A stretch of DNA of 7,927 bases, taken from the NCBI GenBank assembly GCA_041550515.1, contig JBFEOQ010000061.1, forward strand, positions 1 to 7,927, given 5' to 3'. Under the pieces are notes generated by a model. It saw only the letters and a list, made by a program, of their open reading frames with translations, did not search any database and was not told where the DNA came from. Positions 5,819 through 7,927 of this stretch are shown piece after piece. Both the position numbers and the translations under genes were made by a program. Position 1 is the stretch's first letter. Every line of letters starts with the position of its first letter. The DNA comes from PFL35 sp041550515 (GTDB taxonomy: Archaea > Thermoplasmatota > E2 > DHVEG-1).

Positions 5819-5951
5819 TTTTTAACATTTTGTTGTTTAAATAGGTTTATTTTTTTAATTTGTTGCATAAAATAATTTTTAAGGTAATAACATTTAAATT
5901 TAGTCGTTTTATTTTATTTGTATATTTAATATTTGAGTGGGGAAACGAAAA
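5819..5951 (+). promoter_or_regulatory. Promoter/leader shared with the gene at 2107
   Basis: This is the counterpart of 1975-2106, with the same block order: TTTTTAACATTT, GCATAAA with ATAATTTTTAA, then AATATTTGAGTGGGG and an A-rich run to the ATG. A TATA-like TATATTTAA at 5921-5929 lies about 27 bases before the ATG at 5952, so transcription may start at or next to the start codon. Confidence 0.5.
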
Positions 5952-7382
5952 ATGAAGAAAATAATAAGTATTTTAGTCTGTACGTTTTTAATGACAATTA
6001 TCATTCAAACAAATTTAATAGTTGCAACAAAGAATAGAATCGAGGATGATAAAAATCAAAATTTAGTTTATGAGTCACAAATAAATGATGATTATTATAC
6101 TCTAAAAGAGACATATAGTGTTCGTGTAAGATATGAAGATTTACTTACAATGAAGACATGGAGCGGAGGTCCGAAAGAACTTACAACATATTTTGCTGTT
6201 CCTCCGGATTTAAATAATCAAATAATAATTAAACCTATTCAATACTATCCTATAGATGGATATGGAAGGTCTTTCACTGATAACTGGGGAAACGTTGTTG
6301 CTCATTATTCAAGAATGGTAAGTTCTGATGAAGTGGATACATCATTTTATGAGGTTGAAGCGATTCTAAGTAAAATTGAATTTAATATAAATCCAGCTTT
6401 TGTATCAGATGATATACCAGAGTATATAACAAACAAGTATCTTATAGATGAAGATATGTATAATATTTACCATGCAGAAGTACAAAACGCTATAGTTGAA
6501 GCAGTCGGTGCTGAAACAAATTTATATTATATGGCAAAAAAAATACATGATTATATAATACTTAATCTTGAATATAGTATGAGTGGCGGCTGGGATTCAG
6601 CCCCAGTAGTTCTTCGAAGAGGAGATGGTTCATGTTCTGAGTTTTCTTTTGTTCTTATCGCCATGTGTCGTGCAGCAGGTATACCTGCACGATATATAGG
6701 AGGTACTGTACTTGGTGGTAGTGGAGGTCCTCAACCTATCCCGCATTATGATACTGCTTTTCATCGTTGGACTCAGATATATATTCCTCCCTATGGATGG
6801 ATTCCTGTTGATGTAACTTGGGATAATAGTATAGGTGGAGAGAATGTTATTACCGATAAATATTTTGGTGTAACAGATAACTACCTTTTAGTAACAACTA
6901 TAGCAGGAGCAGAATCAAATGTATTTGGATGGTCTTATAACTGTGTTGAATCGACAGGTTCAATAATTCAGGATATAGAAAGAACAGGAAAATGGTTTGA
7001 ATATAATAGGTTATCACCAAATATTCCAAATGAACCAACTGGAACAACAGAAGGTTCTCCTTTTACCTCTTATGATTATTCAACATTCACCACTGATCCA
7101 AATGGGGATGATATATATTACTGGTTTGACTGGGGTGATGGAACAAACAGCGGCTGGCAAGGACCCTATCCATCTGGAGTGGAATGCATTGTTTCCCATT
7201 CTTATTTATCATCTGATATGTTCTGGATAAAAGTGAAAGCTAAAAACAACAATGATTATGAAACCGACTGGTCTGATCCACTCAAAGTTTCTATGCCAAA
7301 AACACGTATCTACAATCTAATCATAGAACCACTTCTAAGACTGTTAGAACGTTTTCCAATTTTTGAAAAAATACTATATTAA
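5952..7382 (+). CDS. Secreted transglutaminase-like protein with PKD-like domain and MPKTR tail
   Basis: Read from the ATG at 5952 (476 residues). A GTG at 5937 would only add MGKRK, whereas the ATG gives MKKI directly before a signal peptide (residues 1-25). Residues 26-190 are an unrecognised, probably beta-rich part. A transglutaminase-like core spans about 190-310, with all three catalytic positions present: Cys228 in GDGSCSEFSF, His271 in FHRWTQIY and Asp287 in WIPVDVTWD. Such enzymes form or cleave amide bonds, as protein cross-linkers or peptidases; which applies here cannot be read. Residues 360-447 form a PKD-like domain (DPNGDDIYYWFDWGDGT, SHSY, VKAKN, DWSDP) like those at 2107 and 2666. 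Residues 448-476 are the tail, ending RFPIFEKILY and about nine bases shorter than the others. A shared tail suggests the same surface location as the PKD proteins. Confidence 0.9.
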   Translation: MKKIISILVCTFLMTIIIQTNLIVATKNRIEDDKNQNLVYESQINDDYYTLKETYSVRVRYEDLLTMKTWSGGPKELTTYFAVPPDLNNQIIIKPIQYYPIDGYGRSFTDNWGNVVAHYSRMVSSDEVDTSFYEVEAILSKIEFNINPAFVSDDIPEYITNKYLIDEDMYNIYHAEVQNAIVEAVGAETNLYYMAKKIHDYIILNLEYSMSGGWDSAPVVLRRGDGSCSEFSFVLIAMCRAAGIPARYIGGTVLGGSGGPQPIPHYDTAFHRWTQIYIPPYGWIPVDVTWDNSIGGENVITDKYFGVTDNYLLVTTIAGAESNVFGWSYNCVESTGSIIQDIERTGKWFEYNRLSPNIPNEPTGTTEGSPFTSYDYSTFTTDPNGDDIYYWFDWGDGTNSGWQGPYPSGVECIVSHSYLSSDMFWIKVKAKNNNDYETDWSDPLKVSMPKTRIYNLIIEPLLRLLERFPIFEKILY

Positions 7383-7464
7383 AAAATATAAAATGAAGCT
7401 AAACTCTTAAACACTTATTTCTTTATTAACTGCTCTATATAATGTTAATAATCATCATGATTTG

Positions 7465-7927
7465 TTATTCATTGTCAAATATAATTTCATATCCTTCTCT
7501 AAAAAGAAATCCTACAATTATTAATCCAACAATGGGATCTGCTTACCAAAATCCAACAAAATAATTCAATCCCAAACCAATTAAAAGAGAAATAGACATA
7601 AATAAACAAGCAAGTGTTTGTTTAGAATCAGCTACTAAACTCTTGCTTCCTATAGATTTTCCAGTTTTATATTTTTCATAAAAAAGAATTGGCATAACAA
7701 TAATTGAAGCAATAGCAATAATAATTCCAACAATACTTGGTTCAGGTTTCTCTACTATTAACAATTTTCTAAGCGATTCATATAAAATATATATTCCAAA
7801 GATGAAGAAGGTAATTCCAACAAAAAATGTAGCTCTTTTCTCAATTTCATCTTCCTCTTCCATTGACAATAAACCATGTTTCCTAAACCTCCATATCATT
7901 ATTATACCTGATAAAGATTCAATTAAA
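7465..7927 (-). pseudogene. Cation-diffusion-facilitator transporter, 5'-partial, with in-frame TAA
   Basis: The frame is open through the right edge of the window: before the ATG at 7899 it already reads LIESLSGII, so the true start lies outside. It resembles the cation transporter/CDF family of metal-proton antiporters in the membrane. Visible parts are the end of TM2 (ESLSG) with the following WRFRKHG, a charged loop EEEDEIEKRA, TM3 (FFVGITFFIFGIYIL), TM4 (GIIIAIASIIVMPIL), TM5 with SLVADSKQT, and TM6. A TAA at 7543-7545 stops it after GFW. The same frame then continues without another stop as ADPIVGLIIVGFLFREGYEI, a typical TM6, to a TAA at 7465-7467. Related proteins carry an aromatic residue (W or Y) before ADP, so one substitution (Tyr to stop) would explain this. 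The gene is either recently inactivated, a 118-codon truncated product, or affected by a base-call error. Confidence 0.75.

Noticed and set aside
5937..5951. GTG start for the transglutaminase-like gene
   Set aside because: These bases belong to the TGGGG block shared with the other leader, and the ATG at 5952 gives a normal signal peptide.
7543..7545. TAA read as an amino acid through a variant genetic code
   Set aside because: TAA is the normal terminator of other genes in this window, such as 2107-2556 and 2666-4207, so a single-site change or error is more likely.

Overview
The window looks like a piece of an AT-rich archaeal chromosome, most likely from an uncultured Thermoplasmatota-type lineage. 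This assignment is an inference. It rests on TATA-like boxes about 25-35 bp upstream of several start codons with little or no leader, an Lrp/AsnC-type regulator, and several secreted PKD-fold proteins. It also rests on a C-terminal tail beginning MPKNK that I remember, unverified, from secreted proteins of uncultured Thermoplasmata. I see no tRNA, rRNA, CRISPR array, insertion sequence or phage gene.

Layout. An Lrp/AsnC-type regulator with a six-cysteine C-terminal extension (187-762, +) is followed by the wreck of a small gene (841-1228, +). That wreck keeps a ribosome binding site, a membrane segment and a SHOCT-like end, but it is broken by stops and frameshifts. A lipoprotein with a Spondin_N domain lies on the minus strand (1233-1895). 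Next come two plus-strand secreted PKD proteins: one small with a single domain (2107-2556), one large with five domains (2666-4207). A membrane-anchored, outward-facing cyclophilin (4292-5017, -) is divergent from a secreted, glutamate-rich protein with a perfect 60-bp tandem repeat (5180-5686, +). A secreted transglutaminase-like protein with a C-terminal PKD-like domain follows (5952-7382, +). At the right edge is a cation-diffusion-facilitator transporter (7465-7927, -), cut by the window end and interrupted by an in-frame TAA.

Shared logic. Almost everything intact except the regulator is predicted to act outside the cytoplasmic membrane. Three of these proteins end in the same roughly 30-residue tail (MPKNK or MPKTR, a hydrophobic stretch, then HFP/RFP and KIL), each preceded by the same PKD-like domain. 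This looks like a portable C-terminal sorting or anchoring module, and it is the strongest candidate here for an undescribed system. The first and third tail-bearing genes also share a related upstream region of about 130 bp, which suggests common control or a duplication. The anchored cyclophilin could help fold this exported set, and the transglutaminase-like enzyme could cross-link or cleave neighbouring surface proteins. Both roles are inferences from location and domain type.
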